Positions 54,699 to 63,871 of a stretch of 64,000 nucleotides of DNA are shown piece by piece. Both the position numbers and the translations under genes were made by a program. The stretch comes from CAJXQU01 sp965223825 (lineage in GTDB: Bacteria; Pseudomonadota; Gammaproteobacteria; CAJXQU01), in the NCBI GenBank assembly GCA_965223825.1, contig OZ245018.1, positions 2,294,001-2,358,000 on the forward strand, in the 5' to 3' direction. The notes below the pieces were generated by a model. The model worked only from the letters and a program-made list of their open reading frames with translations. It did not search any database and was not told the origin of the DNA. Positions within the stretch are counted from its first letter, which is position 1. The number at the start of each line of letters is the position of its first letter.

Positions 54699-56333
54699 CT
54701 AGGCCCATTTTAAACGGGTCATTCTGACAACGGCGATCGCTGCGAAAGGTAAAATCAAGCCCAGAACGATGGACAGCCAAAGCAAGATACCGAGTTCCGA
54801 ATAATCTGCCGGTGTCTGTAAACTCCCACTGATCGGATCTTTCACCTCACGCGTGACGGTATACATCTGATTCAAATACTTCGTACCTAATTGCGACAAG
54901 GACAAAGCGAGATTGGTGAACGACGCCATGATCGCAAAGAAAGTGGCTTTTAATTTTGCTGGTGCAGAGTTTGCGATCCAAGCAAGCATCGGAATCATCG
55001 CGATCTGTCCTAATGGAGATTCCAATGTCGTGTTGATGATCGTAATAAATCGGGCGTCTACAACACCACCTGTCATCTCCGCTGTCCACACATGCAAACC
55101 ATAAAACATACCGAGAAATGGTAAGGACAGAATCGTTCCAAAAATGGTCAGTGCGCCGATCACATAAGCAATAGAATGATCAGCCATAAAACGACGGAAA
55201 ATAAACATACCCGCCAGTGTCAGCACACTCCCAATGAGAGAGAGGAGAGAGAAAAAAGATTGATCAAATTTAAGATCGTCGATCATCCACCAGGTCATCC
55301 CCGGCCCTGGCGAAGGCATCGCGCGAAATACGAAAATAATAATTGCAGTCCCGATTAACACAGCCCGTGCATTCGGACTTAACTCGCGTGTCAGTCGAAA
55401 AATAAGAAAGCTGATAATCAAAAATGAACCCATAAAAATCACTTCCTGACTGTATGTGAAATTACTGAATCCCATACCTAAAGTGAAAATAACAAAGATC
55501 AAACTGCCGCCGAGAATCCACCAATTCGGCGCGGTTTTTTCGATTGAAGCGTCTCGTTGTGCTCTAATCTCGCTTTCTGATAAGCCTTGTTTTCGCATAC
55601 GTCCTTCGCCACGCCGGCGGATAATCGAGGCAAGCACAACCCCCAGCACCGAAACCAATGGAATGATTAAACATAGACTGTAAACCATGCGGTAGATAGC
55701 CACTTTCGCCGACTCATCCAAGCTGGCAACATCACGAAATAAATACATATTCACCAATGAAACAAGCACACCACCACCGATAATCGCGACACGTCCCAAC
55801 GTTTGCATGGTTGTGTGCATTAACTTCAGTTTTTCAGCTGAGATTGGATTTCCTTGCTCATCAAAATGGGGGACGGCATCCACGGTCATCGCATCTGCAA
55901 CCGTATCTTGAATCACATAACCGATCGGCGCGAGCAAACTGCTAATTACAAACCAGGTCCCCGCTGGAAAGATCGCTTCCATTGCGGCTCTGTCTGTCAG
56001 TAGGCCCACCATGATCAGCAAGCTTGCGGCGATCAGGCTCGCTCCTAAATACACCAAACCACTTTTGTATCGCCAGATCAGATCAACCAAATGCCCCACA
56101 GGCATTTTTAGCGCCCAAGGAATATTCACCCAAAAACCCAATGCAGCCAGAAACTCGGCAGATAACCCGAGGTATTCCTTCACAAAAAACGTTCCGACAA
56201 TTGCGGATAAACCGGAGATCCCTGCGGCCATGTAGACCATTAGCGGTGGTAAGTAAGACCATCGCATCTCACGTCCGAGAGAAAGAATATTGCTCTGAAA
56301 CCAACGCGTTAAACGTTTCGAAAAAGAAGACAT
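54699..56333 (-). CDS. MFS transporter, BT1/folate-biopterin-like
   Basis: 544-residue inner-membrane transporter with about 12 helices. The motif IGYVIQDTVADAMTVDAVP in the fourth-fifth helix region resembles the QD...VDS/VE signature of the BT1 (folate-biopterin transporter) family of the major facilitators. There is a long charged loop in the middle (RRGEGRMRKQGLSESEIRAQ). Substrate unknown; folate or pterin is only suggested by the family. The panP-like gene lies 94 bp downstream on the same strand and could share the transcript. Confidence 0.75.
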   Translation of the reverse strand: MSSFSKRLTRWFQSNILSLGREMRWSYLPPLMVYMAAGISGLSAIVGTFFVKEYLGLSAEFLAALGFWVNIPWALKMPVGHLVDLIWRYKSGLVYLGASLIAASLLIMVGLLTDRAAMEAIFPAGTWFVISSLLAPIGYVIQDTVADAMTVDAVPHFDEQGNPISAEKLKLMHTTMQTLGRVAIIGGGVLVSLVNMYLFRDVASLDESAKVAIYRMVYSLCLIIPLVSVLGVVLASIIRRRGEGRMRKQGLSESEIRAQRDASIEKTAPNWWILGGSLIFVIFTLGMGFSNFTYSQEVIFMGSFLIISFLIFRLTRELSPNARAVLIGTAIIIFVFRAMPSPGPGMTWWMIDDLKFDQSFFSLLSLIGSVLTLAGMFIFRRFMADHSIAYVIGALTIFGTILSLPFLGMFYGLHVWTAEMTGGVVDARFITIINTTLESPLGQIAMIPMLAWIANSAPAKLKATFFAIMASFTNLALSLSQLGTKYLNQMYTVTREVKDPISGSLQTPADYSELGILLWLSIVLGLILPFAAIAVVRMTRLKWA

Positions 56334-56555
56334 CAGGAATCCTTGAATAGTAAAAATCGCGGTTAGTCACGCGGGGAATTAACATTTTGTTCTTGGTTAA
56401 GTCATTCAAAATATGTTCGAGTTCCTATTGTGCCACAGCGGCGAGTTCGCTGACCTATGTGTAGCCTTGCAAACACCCGATCGTTTAAAAAAACCTTGAC
56501 GCCCTCATCACATGCGCTATTGTTTGTATATACATTGAATATTCGACAGGTATAC

Positions 56556-57524
56556 ATGATCGCAGCCTTACGAATGATACGAATGGAAAAAGTCCGCTTC
56601 TTCAGCGTTGCTGTGTTGTGTTCATTCGTTGTCACGTCAGTCTTTGCGATAGATGGATTCTCTCGGCGTGATAGCGTAAAGCGCATTGATACGCTCATTG
56701 CGCAATTTGATGGACAAACCCAGTTTGTTATCCCCCCCTCTCCACATGGAAATAATATTGTTCGGACTGCTCACAACATTCAACTTGAGCATTGCGGCGA
56801 ATATCCTTACCACGAACCGCAGGCCGTCAGCACAGGCTTTCATACGCTGATCACCGACATAAAAGCAGGCCTGAGAAAAGGCCTGCAATGCATGAGTGGG
56901 TTGAGCGAAAATGGCCGTTTACACCCTTTCCATGAAGAACAAGCGAAACGTCTCATGTCACTGATCGAAAGTCAGGAACAAAAAACCTTCCGATGTGTAC
57001 AAGACAAGATGCTCGCCTTCGCCGTCGCCAATACTCGCCCTGATCTCAGCCATTATTCATCGATTGATCTCGTTATTCGCGATCTGCCTTACCCGGCTGT
57101 CGTGCTCGATACCTATCGAATCAGCGGCTTTATTTCTAACGCACACAAGCCCTCCGTTTACCGTGATTTTTTTAAGTTGAATGAAGAACAGATCGCTCGT
57201 CAACTTGCAGGGAAACCAGAACACATCGATGGATTACACCGATATCACGATCGTGCTGGGTTAGTTTTCCACGAAATGCTGCATTGGCTGGGCAATGAGC
57301 ACACGAACCTCGATCCTGATCCGGTTTTTTTATACGAGACCTGCTGCTTCGGCGGCAGTGATTTTATTGATAATGAACAAACGAATGCCGCTTTTCAGCG
57401 CAAAGCCTGCGCAATTCTAAAAGACAGCGAACTTTGGGAGGCCAATAAATACAAGCAAATGCGCTTATGGCGATACAAACAGTACGATGATTTAAAACGC
57501 GCTATGCGCGAAAAATACAATTAA
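56556..57524 (+). CDS. Secreted HExxH metallopeptidase-like protein
   Basis: About 322-residue exported protein. Signal peptide FFSVAVLCSFVVTSVFA follows a basic start. A zinc-binding H239-E-M-L-H243 lies in VFHEMLHWLGNEH, with a further histidine in NEH (H249), like HExxHxxxxxH metzincin-type sites. Several cysteines (CGEY, CMSG, CVQD, ETCCFGG, CAIL) suggest disulfides. ATG at 56556 is chosen (AGG five bases upstream) over the frame start at 56457. I recognise no named family. Monocistronic. Confidence 0.75.
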   Translation: MIAALRMIRMEKVRFFSVAVLCSFVVTSVFAIDGFSRRDSVKRIDTLIAQFDGQTQFVIPPSPHGNNIVRTAHNIQLEHCGEYPYHEPQAVSTGFHTLITDIKAGLRKGLQCMSGLSENGRLHPFHEEQAKRLMSLIESQEQKTFRCVQDKMLAFAVANTRPDLSHYSSIDLVIRDLPYPAVVLDTYRISGFISNAHKPSVYRDFFKLNEEQIARQLAGKPEHIDGLHRYHDRAGLVFHEMLHWLGNEHTNLDPDPVFLYETCCFGGSDFIDNEQTNAAFQRKACAILKDSELWEANKYKQMRLWRYKQYDDLKRAMREKYN

Positions 57525-57599
57525 CGCTTAACTTAATCTCTCAAACGCCTACAATGCACCACTCCACAAAACGCGAACACGATGCCAAGTAACCTCCCC

Positions 57600-57776
57600 A
57601 TGTCCGATAAAAAGAAAAGCAAAAAAACGCACGCGAAAGACAGCCAACTCGTGATTCGTATCAAAGGTGAAGAACGAGATGCCTTTGTGCAACTGTGCGA
57701 TGAACTGGACACTAGTGCTGCGCGCGAGATACGACTCTTTATTCGTGAATTTTTAGCCCGTCATAACGGCCAATAA
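57600..57776 (+). CDS. Small ribbon-helix-helix-like protein
   Basis: 58-residue protein (64 if the ATG at 57582 is used). A lysine-rich N-terminus is followed by a strand (SQLVIRIKGEE) and two helices (RDAFVQLCDELDTSAAREIR, FIREFLARHN), the CopG/Arc ribbon-helix-helix pattern. It is likely a DNA-binding regulator. No toxin partner is next to it; the AOR gene begins 142 bp later. Confidence 0.65.
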   Translation: MSDKKKSKKTHAKDSQLVIRIKGEERDAFVQLCDELDTSAAREIRLFIREFLARHNGQ

Positions 57777-57918
57777 CCCCTCCCCTTATGTAACAAGTTG
57801 CGACAATTTCGGACTGTTCATAGAACAAAATCGCATAAAAAACAGTCTGTTTATGCGTTTTCCGTCTCAAAGAATGCGTTACAATGCACCGTCAAAAATT
57901 TTAGTTAGTTAGAAGCGC

Positions 57919-59748
57919 ATGCAAACAGAAATCACTTTCGACCCGACTCAGCGATACTTCAATCGCTGCACGATTAACTTGGCTACAGGCGAGATCAACT
58001 ATGCAAAAGTCAGCTGTGAAAATCTTGAGGGCGTGCTTGGCGGCTTCGGTCGATCGTTTCAAATTCTGGCTAAATATGATGTGACCGATGCCTACGCAGA
58101 TAACAATCCTTTGATCATGAACACGGGCCTGCTCACCGGTTCCAATGTCATGACAGGGTTACGCACGTACTTCTCTTCGTACAGCCCACTAAAAGCATCA
58201 AAAGCAGGTTTACCAGCGGCGATGTGGTCAGCAGGCAGTGGTAAGTTCGGCTCTAAATTGCGTTGGACGGGGGTTGATGAAGTCATCTTCATCGGCAAAT
58301 CCAGTACGCCAGTTCTACTTGAAATTGCTCAAGGTGAAGACGGTGCTGATCCGATCGTGAATTTAATTCCCGCAGATGATCTGCTCAGCAAAACCTGTCA
58401 CGACAAAATTCTCGATCTGCAAAAACGCTATAAAGATGCGCACTTTGCCGTGATCGGTCCTGCTGGAGAAAACTACCAAGACTGTTTTTACGGTGCGGTT
58501 GGTTTATCGACAGAAAACTTATTGAAATCCGGTGATGATAAATGTCGCTGGGCTGGGCGCGGCGGCATGGGGTCCATCATGGGAAGCAAAAACCTGATCG
58601 GCGTGATCGCCCAGGCAAAAGACCCAAAAGTCAAAGCGCCGGTCGAAATCCGCGACATGAACAAACACATTTCCAGCGGCCCTGGTTCACGTAAATACCG
58701 TGAAGAGAAAAAAGGCGGCATGGGAGGTACGTGGGCGAATTACGTACCACTTGAAGAGTTCCACATGGTGCCACAAAACAATTTCCGTCCTAAAGGGGAT
58801 GGTAAACCGGCGTTAATGTTCCGCAAAAATGTTGAGGAAACATTAGCCGTCAAAGCGGAAAACTGCTTTAAATGCGCGATCGCGTGTCACAAGAATATTT
58901 ATGAAAAAGACGCCGAAGGCAATCGTGGACAGTTTCTAGCTAAATTCGACTTTGAACCGCTCAACCTGCTCTCAACTAATCTCGGTATACACGACGGAAC
59001 ACAAGCAGCAGAACTGGTTGGCCTATGCGACAAGATGGGCATGGATTCAATTTCACTCGGTGTGTCAATCGCGTATGTACTGGATTATAACGAACGTCAT
59101 CCTGATAACACGTTATGTAACGGCGCGCATTTTGGTGATTTCGAAAAAATTCGTGCACTCATCATCGGCACTGGCCGTGGCGAATTCCCAGAAGTAGGAC
59201 GCGGCGCAATGCGACTCGGCCAAGCTACCGGCGAACCGGAATACGCAAACCACGTAAAAGGTCTCGAACTTCCGGCCTATTTACCAGACAGTAACCCGGG
59301 CTATCCGTGGGCGATCGCGGGCGGCCACATGAGTATGCAAACCTACATGCTCTACGCACTAGAACAAGACAAGTCGGTTGAATACTGGGCAGAAGCGATC
59401 ACGCAGCGCGGTCTGTTTATGGTGCGTGATGATCTGACAGGTATTTGTAAATTCGCTAATCTTGAGATCGATAAATTAAATCAAGCGTTAGAAATCGAAG
59501 CGGGACTGACTGTTACCGATGAAGAAATTCGCGATGCTGTAAGACGTTCATTCATTCGTGGCATGTGGCTGGAGCGCAAACAAGGTTATGTGCGCGACGA
59601 TTACACCTTGCCGCAGCAAGTTTTTGATAACCCGAATGATGCGATCAAACTTGATCACTTTGTTACGCGCGAGTTTTTTGATGAGTTAAGCGAAAAGGTT
59701 TGGAGCGTGTTCGATAAGGAAATTGATGCGCTTGAAGCGGAAGCCTGA
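57919..59748 (+). CDS. Tungsten-type aldehyde:ferredoxin oxidoreductase family protein
   Basis: 609-residue cytoplasmic oxidoreductase of the AOR family, which uses a bis-pyranopterin tungsten (or molybdenum) cofactor and a [4Fe-4S] cluster to oxidise aldehydes to acids. Cluster ligands are C316-x-x-C319-x-x-x-C323 (CFKCAIAC) and C510 in DLTGIC. The N-terminal AOR domain has the GGFGRSFQIL and AGRGGMGSIMGSKNL cofactor blocks. First gene of an operon with a MoaD-like gene 12 bp downstream and a CMD gene. No separate ferredoxin subunit is adjacent. Substrate unknown. Confidence 0.92.
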   Translation: MQTEITFDPTQRYFNRCTINLATGEINYAKVSCENLEGVLGGFGRSFQILAKYDVTDAYADNNPLIMNTGLLTGSNVMTGLRTYFSSYSPLKASKAGLPAAMWSAGSGKFGSKLRWTGVDEVIFIGKSSTPVLLEIAQGEDGADPIVNLIPADDLLSKTCHDKILDLQKRYKDAHFAVIGPAGENYQDCFYGAVGLSTENLLKSGDDKCRWAGRGGMGSIMGSKNLIGVIAQAKDPKVKAPVEIRDMNKHISSGPGSRKYREEKKGGMGGTWANYVPLEEFHMVPQNNFRPKGDGKPALMFRKNVEETLAVKAENCFKCAIACHKNIYEKDAEGNRGQFLAKFDFEPLNLLSTNLGIHDGTQAAELVGLCDKMGMDSISLGVSIAYVLDYNERHPDNTLCNGAHFGDFEKIRALIIGTGRGEFPEVGRGAMRLGQATGEPEYANHVKGLELPAYLPDSNPGYPWAIAGGHMSMQTYMLYALEQDKSVEYWAEAITQRGLFMVRDDLTGICKFANLEIDKLNQALEIEAGLTVTDEEIRDAVRRSFIRGMWLERKQGYVRDDYTLPQQVFDNPNDAIKLDHFVTREFFDELSEKVWSVFDKEIDALEAEA

Positions 59749-59760
59749 TCACCCATTGTA

Positions 59761-60066
59761 ATGACTAAAGGACAACCGGTTCGCGTTCGTTTACACACGA
59801 CGTTGTCTGATCGGGTGGGCTGCGCCAATGAATTTGAAGTACAAGGCAAAACGGTTCACGATTGCCTGATCCATCTCTCCACACAAAATGCCGATCTGGC
59901 AAAACTCATGTGGCGAGAAAATGATGAGCTCAATGCACTATTTCTCATCTTCCTCGGTGATGAACTGATCAAACATGCGGATCTGGATCATCCCATCCTG
60001 CCACCCGCGACTATTGATATTATTCCCGCAATTTCTGGCGGCGAGTACACTACACTGTCAATTTAA
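59761..60066 (+). CDS. MoaD/ThiS-like ubiquitin-fold protein with buried GG
   Basis: 101-residue beta-grasp protein of the MoaD family (VRVRLHTTLSDRVG start, FLIFLGDELI, IDIIPAISGGEY). In working sulfur carriers GG is the very C-terminus; here seven residues (EYTTLSI) follow, so the GG would need trimming, or the protein acts without thiocarboxylation. It lies between the AOR and CMD genes. MoaD-like genes often accompany AOR genes, so a role in that enzyme's pyranopterin cofactor is inferred. Confidence 0.85.
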   Translation: MTKGQPVRVRLHTTLSDRVGCANEFEVQGKTVHDCLIHLSTQNADLAKLMWRENDELNALFLIFLGDELIKHADLDHPILPPATIDIIPAISGGEYTTLSI

Positions 60067-60085
60067 TTCTAAAGGGGTAACTCAC

Positions 60086-60451
60086 ATGACGAAACAAACC
60101 GGTGAACAAGTCCGCCGCGAAGTGATGGGCGATACATTCGTCGATCGCGCATTGAACAATGCCGACGAACTCACACAACCTTTACAAGATTATTTAAACG
60201 ATCATTGCTGGGGCGCCGTTTGGAATCGCGACGGACTCGATCGCAAAACCCGTAGCTTGATCACCATCGCCATGCTCACCGCGCTTAAAGCGCCGACTGA
60301 ACTGAAAGGGCACGTCCGAGGTGCGATCAACAATGGTTGTACGAAAGAAGAAATTAGAGAAGTGTTGCTACACTCCGTTGCCTATTGTGGCGCACCGGCA
60401 ACGCAGGAAGCATTCCGTGCGGCTAAAGAAGTATTAGACCAAATGGATTAA
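60086..60451 (+). CDS. Carboxymuconolactone decarboxylase family protein
   Basis: 121-residue alpha-helical protein of the CMD/PcaC family: GLDRKTRSLITIAMLTAL, HVRGAINNGCTKEEIREV and the SVAYCGAPATQEAFRAA block, which keeps the family's catalytic Glu/His/Cys surroundings. It could be a gamma-carboxymuconolactone decarboxylase or an AhpD-like reductase; there is no CxxC, which argues against AhpD. ATG at 60086 has AAAGGGG upstream. Third gene of the AOR operon. Confidence 0.9.
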   Translation: MTKQTGEQVRREVMGDTFVDRALNNADELTQPLQDYLNDHCWGAVWNRDGLDRKTRSLITIAMLTALKAPTELKGHVRGAINNGCTKEEIREVLLHSVAYCGAPATQEAFRAAKEVLDQMD

Positions 60452-60468
60452 ATCGTAGAACTGAATCG

Positions 60469-61026
60469 CTACGTTTTTCGTGATCTTAAATATTTAATCA
60501 CGTCTTCAGCATTTTTATCGGGCGGAAAAACAGGATAAAAAACTTTGTTAATCGCGCCATTTTCTGCGATTAATGTCAGCCTTTTGGATAATAATTTACC
60601 TTCAACCTCAAACGTCGGGATTGATAGCGCGTTAATAAACGCGAGATTTTCATCACTAACGAGTGCAAATGGTAAATGCAAGCGCGCTCTTACTTCTTGT
60701 TGATAGGACGTTGCTTGTGTGCTCAAACCAAACACAGCGGCATCGAATTTTTGCAGTTCCTGAAAATGATCCCGAAAAGAACAGGATTGCGGCGTGCAGC
60801 CTCTGGCTCCCGGTATTTTATTCCAACCTTCCGGCAAGTTAACATCGGGTCTACCCGTCATCGGGTAAAGATAAATAACGACCAAATTTAACAATGAAAA
60901 ATTTACGGTCGTATTATCTGTTGTGACCAATCCAAGATCAGGCAAATGTGCATTAAGTAGATGATCGCAAGCACCATCATCCTCAGGGATAGGTAAATCA
61001 GAAGGTAATTTGGCAAGCGTAGACAT
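60469..61026 (-). CDS. Peroxiredoxin
   Basis: 185-residue thiol peroxidase of the AhpC/TSA superfamily. Catalytic C77 and likely resolving C82 lie in GARGCTPQSCSFRD, the BCP/PrxQ arrangement. The preceding strand reads VVIYLYPMTGRP. Unusually, about 15 extra residues sit between that strand and the catalytic loop. Convergent with the CMD gene (17 bp apart). Confidence 0.88.
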   Translation of the reverse strand: MSTLAKLPSDLPIPEDDGACDHLLNAHLPDLGLVTTDNTTVNFSLLNLVVIYLYPMTGRPDVNLPEGWNKIPGARGCTPQSCSFRDHFQELQKFDAAVFGLSTQATSYQQEVRARLHLPFALVSDENLAFINALSIPTFEVEGKLLSKRLTLIAENGAINKVFYPVFPPDKNAEDVIKYLRSRKT

Positions 61027-61141
61027 GAAACTCCCTCAAAAGCGCTACATTAACTCACCGACAAATCTAAAGTCATGACGCGCTTTCTTAATTTTTACAT
61101 TAATCTGATTCTAAGATAAAAATCTAAAAACACTAACTCAA

Positions 61142-61366
61142 TTAGTAAGAGGAATTTGGTGAGTTTTCTGGATTTATTTCGCCGTCAACTTCATCGGGAT
61201 CGACATCATTAATGAGCAGTACTTCACGCACACTCTCGATGTGATCCAATACTTTTTGATAACGATCACCATATTCATATTGCGTTACCTCTATCGCTTT
61301 CGGCATATAACTGTATGCGATTTTTAGCGCATCTAATGCCGTTGGATTAATTTTTTCACTCATCAC
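61142..61366 (-). CDS. Small conserved hypothetical protein
   Basis: 74-residue acidic protein; two predicted helices (PTALDALKIAYSYMPKAIEV and YQKVLDHIESVREVLL) and a disordered acidic tail. A purine-rich ribosome site (AAAGAGA) precedes the paired ATGs. No family recognised. It lies between the peroxiredoxin and DUF2237 genes on the same strand. Confidence 0.6.
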   Translation of the reverse strand: MMSEKINPTALDALKIAYSYMPKAIEVTQYEYGDRYQKVLDHIESVREVLLINDVDPDEVDGEINPENSPNSSY

Positions 61367-61424
61367 GATCTCTTTTTAAATCCATTTCTACTGAATAAAA
61401 AATAATACATAAATCTTTAAAATT

Positions 61425-61814
61425 TTAACTTAAATCTAAGGCGTATTTTTTTAGATCATCCAAGCTGACTTTATCCAACGCTTTTTTATTGGTTGATCGC
61501 AAATAAACGCGTGGCGCCATATCAAGGTTCAATGCTTCTTGCCAGCGCAATGCGCATAAGCACCAGCGATCACCGGGTTTCAGCCCAGGAAAATTAAATT
61601 GCGGTACCGGCGTGCTTAAATCATTTCCGCGAAAACGACTGAATTCCAGAAATGCTTGTGTAACTTCTATGCACACCGTATGTGAACCCAAATCTTGTGG
61701 GCCAGTTTCACAACAACCGGATCGGGTAAACCCGGTCAACGGATCGGTAGAACACGACTCTAGCTGCTCACCTAATACATTCAATTGCTGCATTTCTTGC
61801 TCTGGTTTACTCAT
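61425..61814 (-). CDS. DUF2237 family protein
   Basis: 129-residue protein matching DUF2237 over its whole length: NVLGEQLESCSTDPLTGF, GCCETGPQDLGSHTVC, FSRFRGNDLSTP, FPGLKPGDRWCLCALRW. Many conserved cysteines suggest metal or redox binding, but the function is unknown. Divergent from trhO with a 163-bp gap. Confidence 0.93.
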   Translation of the reverse strand: MSKPEQEMQQLNVLGEQLESCSTDPLTGFTRSGCCETGPQDLGSHTVCIEVTQAFLEFSRFRGNDLSTPVPQFNFPGLKPGDRWCLCALRWQEALNLDMAPRVYLRSTNKKALDKVSLDDLKKYALDLS

Positions 61815-61977
61815 TCGAACTCTACCCCTCCGTTTACCACAAAGCCGCTTGAATTTGCGTCAATGCTACTACTTATCGATTAAAATTGACGTTGATCAGT
61901 ATGAACTATTCCAAATTCTTTTTATAATCCCTCCCGCACATCCTGTCTATTATTGCTAACTTTTCGATCGTAAACCC

Positions 61978-63009
61978 ATGAATTCACCTGAAAAAACGGA
62001 ACAATCAAACCAAACCCTACCGAATAACGAGACGGAAGGATTATTCGTCGTCGCCGCATTGTACAAATTCGTGCAACTTTCTGACTATGTCGCCTTACGC
62101 GATCCTCTGCACACGCGGATGTTGGAGGCTGGTGTAAAAGGTACTTTATTGCTCGCTGAAGAAGGGATAAACGGGACGATCGCCGGTTCGCGTGAAGGGA
62201 TTGATCGTGTGATCGCATTTTTACAATCAGATGATCGTTTTCACGATCTGTCCTACAAAGAATCTCACGCCGCCGAGATGCCGTTTATGCGGACTAAGGT
62301 TAAGTTGAAAAAAGAAATCGTCACTATGGGCGTGCCGGGAACTGATCCGACACAATTGAATGGCGTGCGCGTTGATCCGAAAGATTGGAATGATCTGATT
62401 TCCGATCCAGAGGTTATGTTGATCGACACGCGCAATGATTATGAAGTCCACATCGGTAGTTTTTCCGGTGCGATCTCTCCGAACACCAACAGCTTTCGAG
62501 ATTTTCCAGAATACGTGAAAGACAACCTCGATCCGTCCAAGCACAAAAAAGTCGCGATGTTTTGCACTGGCGGGATTCGCTGTGAAAAATCCACAAACTA
62601 TTTGCTCAGCCAAGGTTTTGATCACGTCTACCATTTGAATGGTGGCATACTTAAATATCTTGAAGAGGTTCCACAAGAAGAAAGCCTATGGGAAGGTGAA
62701 TGTTTTGTTTTTGATGGTCGTGTCGCGGTCGGTCATAACCTCGAAGAAAGTGATTATATTCAATGTTTTGCATGCCGACGGCCATTGTCTGAAATGGACC
62801 AGCAATCCGAGCATTATGTCGAAGGCGTTTCGTGCCCTTACTGCGTCGAGCAATATGACGAGGCGCATCGACAACGGTTTATTGAGCGGCAGAAGCAGAT
62901 CGAACTGGCCCGATCACGACAGCAGGAACACCTCGGCGTCTCAATCGAAACTCGCAAAGCACAATCTGATAAACATCAAAAAACCAACACCGGTGATGAT
63001 AAAAAATGA
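61978..63009 (+). CDS. trhO: tRNA uridine(34) hydroxylase TrhO
   Basis: 343-residue rhodanese-domain enzyme that oxygen-dependently hydroxylates uridine 34 of some tRNAs (E. coli YceA). N-terminal UPF0176 domain (LLAEEGINGTIAGSREGID), rhodanese domain with catalytic loop C196-TGGIR-C202, and a C-terminal cysteine motif (CFACRRPL, CPYC) likely binding zinc. Length and order match the family. The GST-like gene begins 60 bp later. Confidence 0.95.
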   Translation: MNSPEKTEQSNQTLPNNETEGLFVVAALYKFVQLSDYVALRDPLHTRMLEAGVKGTLLLAEEGINGTIAGSREGIDRVIAFLQSDDRFHDLSYKESHAAEMPFMRTKVKLKKEIVTMGVPGTDPTQLNGVRVDPKDWNDLISDPEVMLIDTRNDYEVHIGSFSGAISPNTNSFRDFPEYVKDNLDPSKHKKVAMFCTGGIRCEKSTNYLLSQGFDHVYHLNGGILKYLEEVPQEESLWEGECFVFDGRVAVGHNLEESDYIQCFACRRPLSEMDQQSEHYVEGVSCPYCVEQYDEAHRQRFIERQKQIELARSRQQEHLGVSIETRKAQSDKHQKTNTGDDKK

Positions 63010-63069
63010 TCCATATTGGGACTTTGAAGTACACTTTTTACCGTTTTCTTTCAATATGTTGCCTCAAAA

Positions 63070-63732
63070 GTGACCACGCCCATTCTGTATAGTTTTCGGC
63101 GCTGTCCCTATGCCATGCGCGCCCGGTTAGCGATTGCACGATCAGCACAAACCTGTGAGTTACGAGAAGTCGTACTCAAAGAAAAGCCGACAGAAATGAT
63201 CGCGCTATCCCCCAAAGCCACCGTCCCCGTCCTGCAGTTACCATGCGGACGCGTGCTTGATGAAAGTCTTGATATTATGCGCTGGGCATTGACGCAATCT
63301 GACCCCGATCACTGGTTATCTATCGAGCCTGATCTCACGAATTCGTTGATCCACGAGAACGACTTTAGCTTCAAGCAATGGCTTGATCGATATAAATATT
63401 ATGATCGCTTTCCAGAAAAGAGTCAGACAGATTACCGCAATAAAGCCTCCGAATTTCTGCACAAGCTTGAGACACAACTAACCCTGAATAATGGTATCGG
63501 GTTGGTGGCTGATCAGCTCGGTCTCGCTGACATGGCTATCTTTCCCTTCATTCGTCAACTTCGCTATGTTGATCTGAACTGGTTTGATCAATGCGATTTT
63601 CCCAAGTTGATTGTTTGGGAGCAACAACTCGAATCCAGCTCCCTTTTTCTTGCGATCATGCAAAAATTTCCAAAATGGGATGAAACTTCTTCGCTTATTC
63701 TCTTTCCCATAGAAGACAAGTCACAAAAATAG
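63070..63732 (+). CDS. Glutathione S-transferase family protein
   Basis: 220-residue protein with an N-terminal thioredoxin-fold domain (YSFRRCPYAMRARLAIA, ALSPKATVPVLQL, LDESLDIMRWAL) and a C-terminal helical domain (LADMAIFPFIRQLRYVD). CPYAMR resembles the cysteine active site of omega/GrxB-like enzymes. Start is GTG at 63070. Substrate unknown. It probably shares the trhO transcript. Confidence 0.9.
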   Translation: MTTPILYSFRRCPYAMRARLAIARSAQTCELREVVLKEKPTEMIALSPKATVPVLQLPCGRVLDESLDIMRWALTQSDPDHWLSIEPDLTNSLIHENDFSFKQWLDRYKYYDRFPEKSQTDYRNKASEFLHKLETQLTLNNGIGLVADQLGLADMAIFPFIRQLRYVDLNWFDQCDFPKLIVWEQQLESSSLFLAIMQKFPKWDETSSLILFPIEDKSQK

Positions 63733-63871
63733 ATCTATTGTTGTTCTAAAGATCTTCTTCACAGTAATTCTCAGTATGGCCTGATAATTGCTCCCATACT
63801 TTATTAAGAGAACGTCGTTCTCGACATAATAATGAAAGTAAAACACAACACGTCTGCACAGGGCGCAGGAT

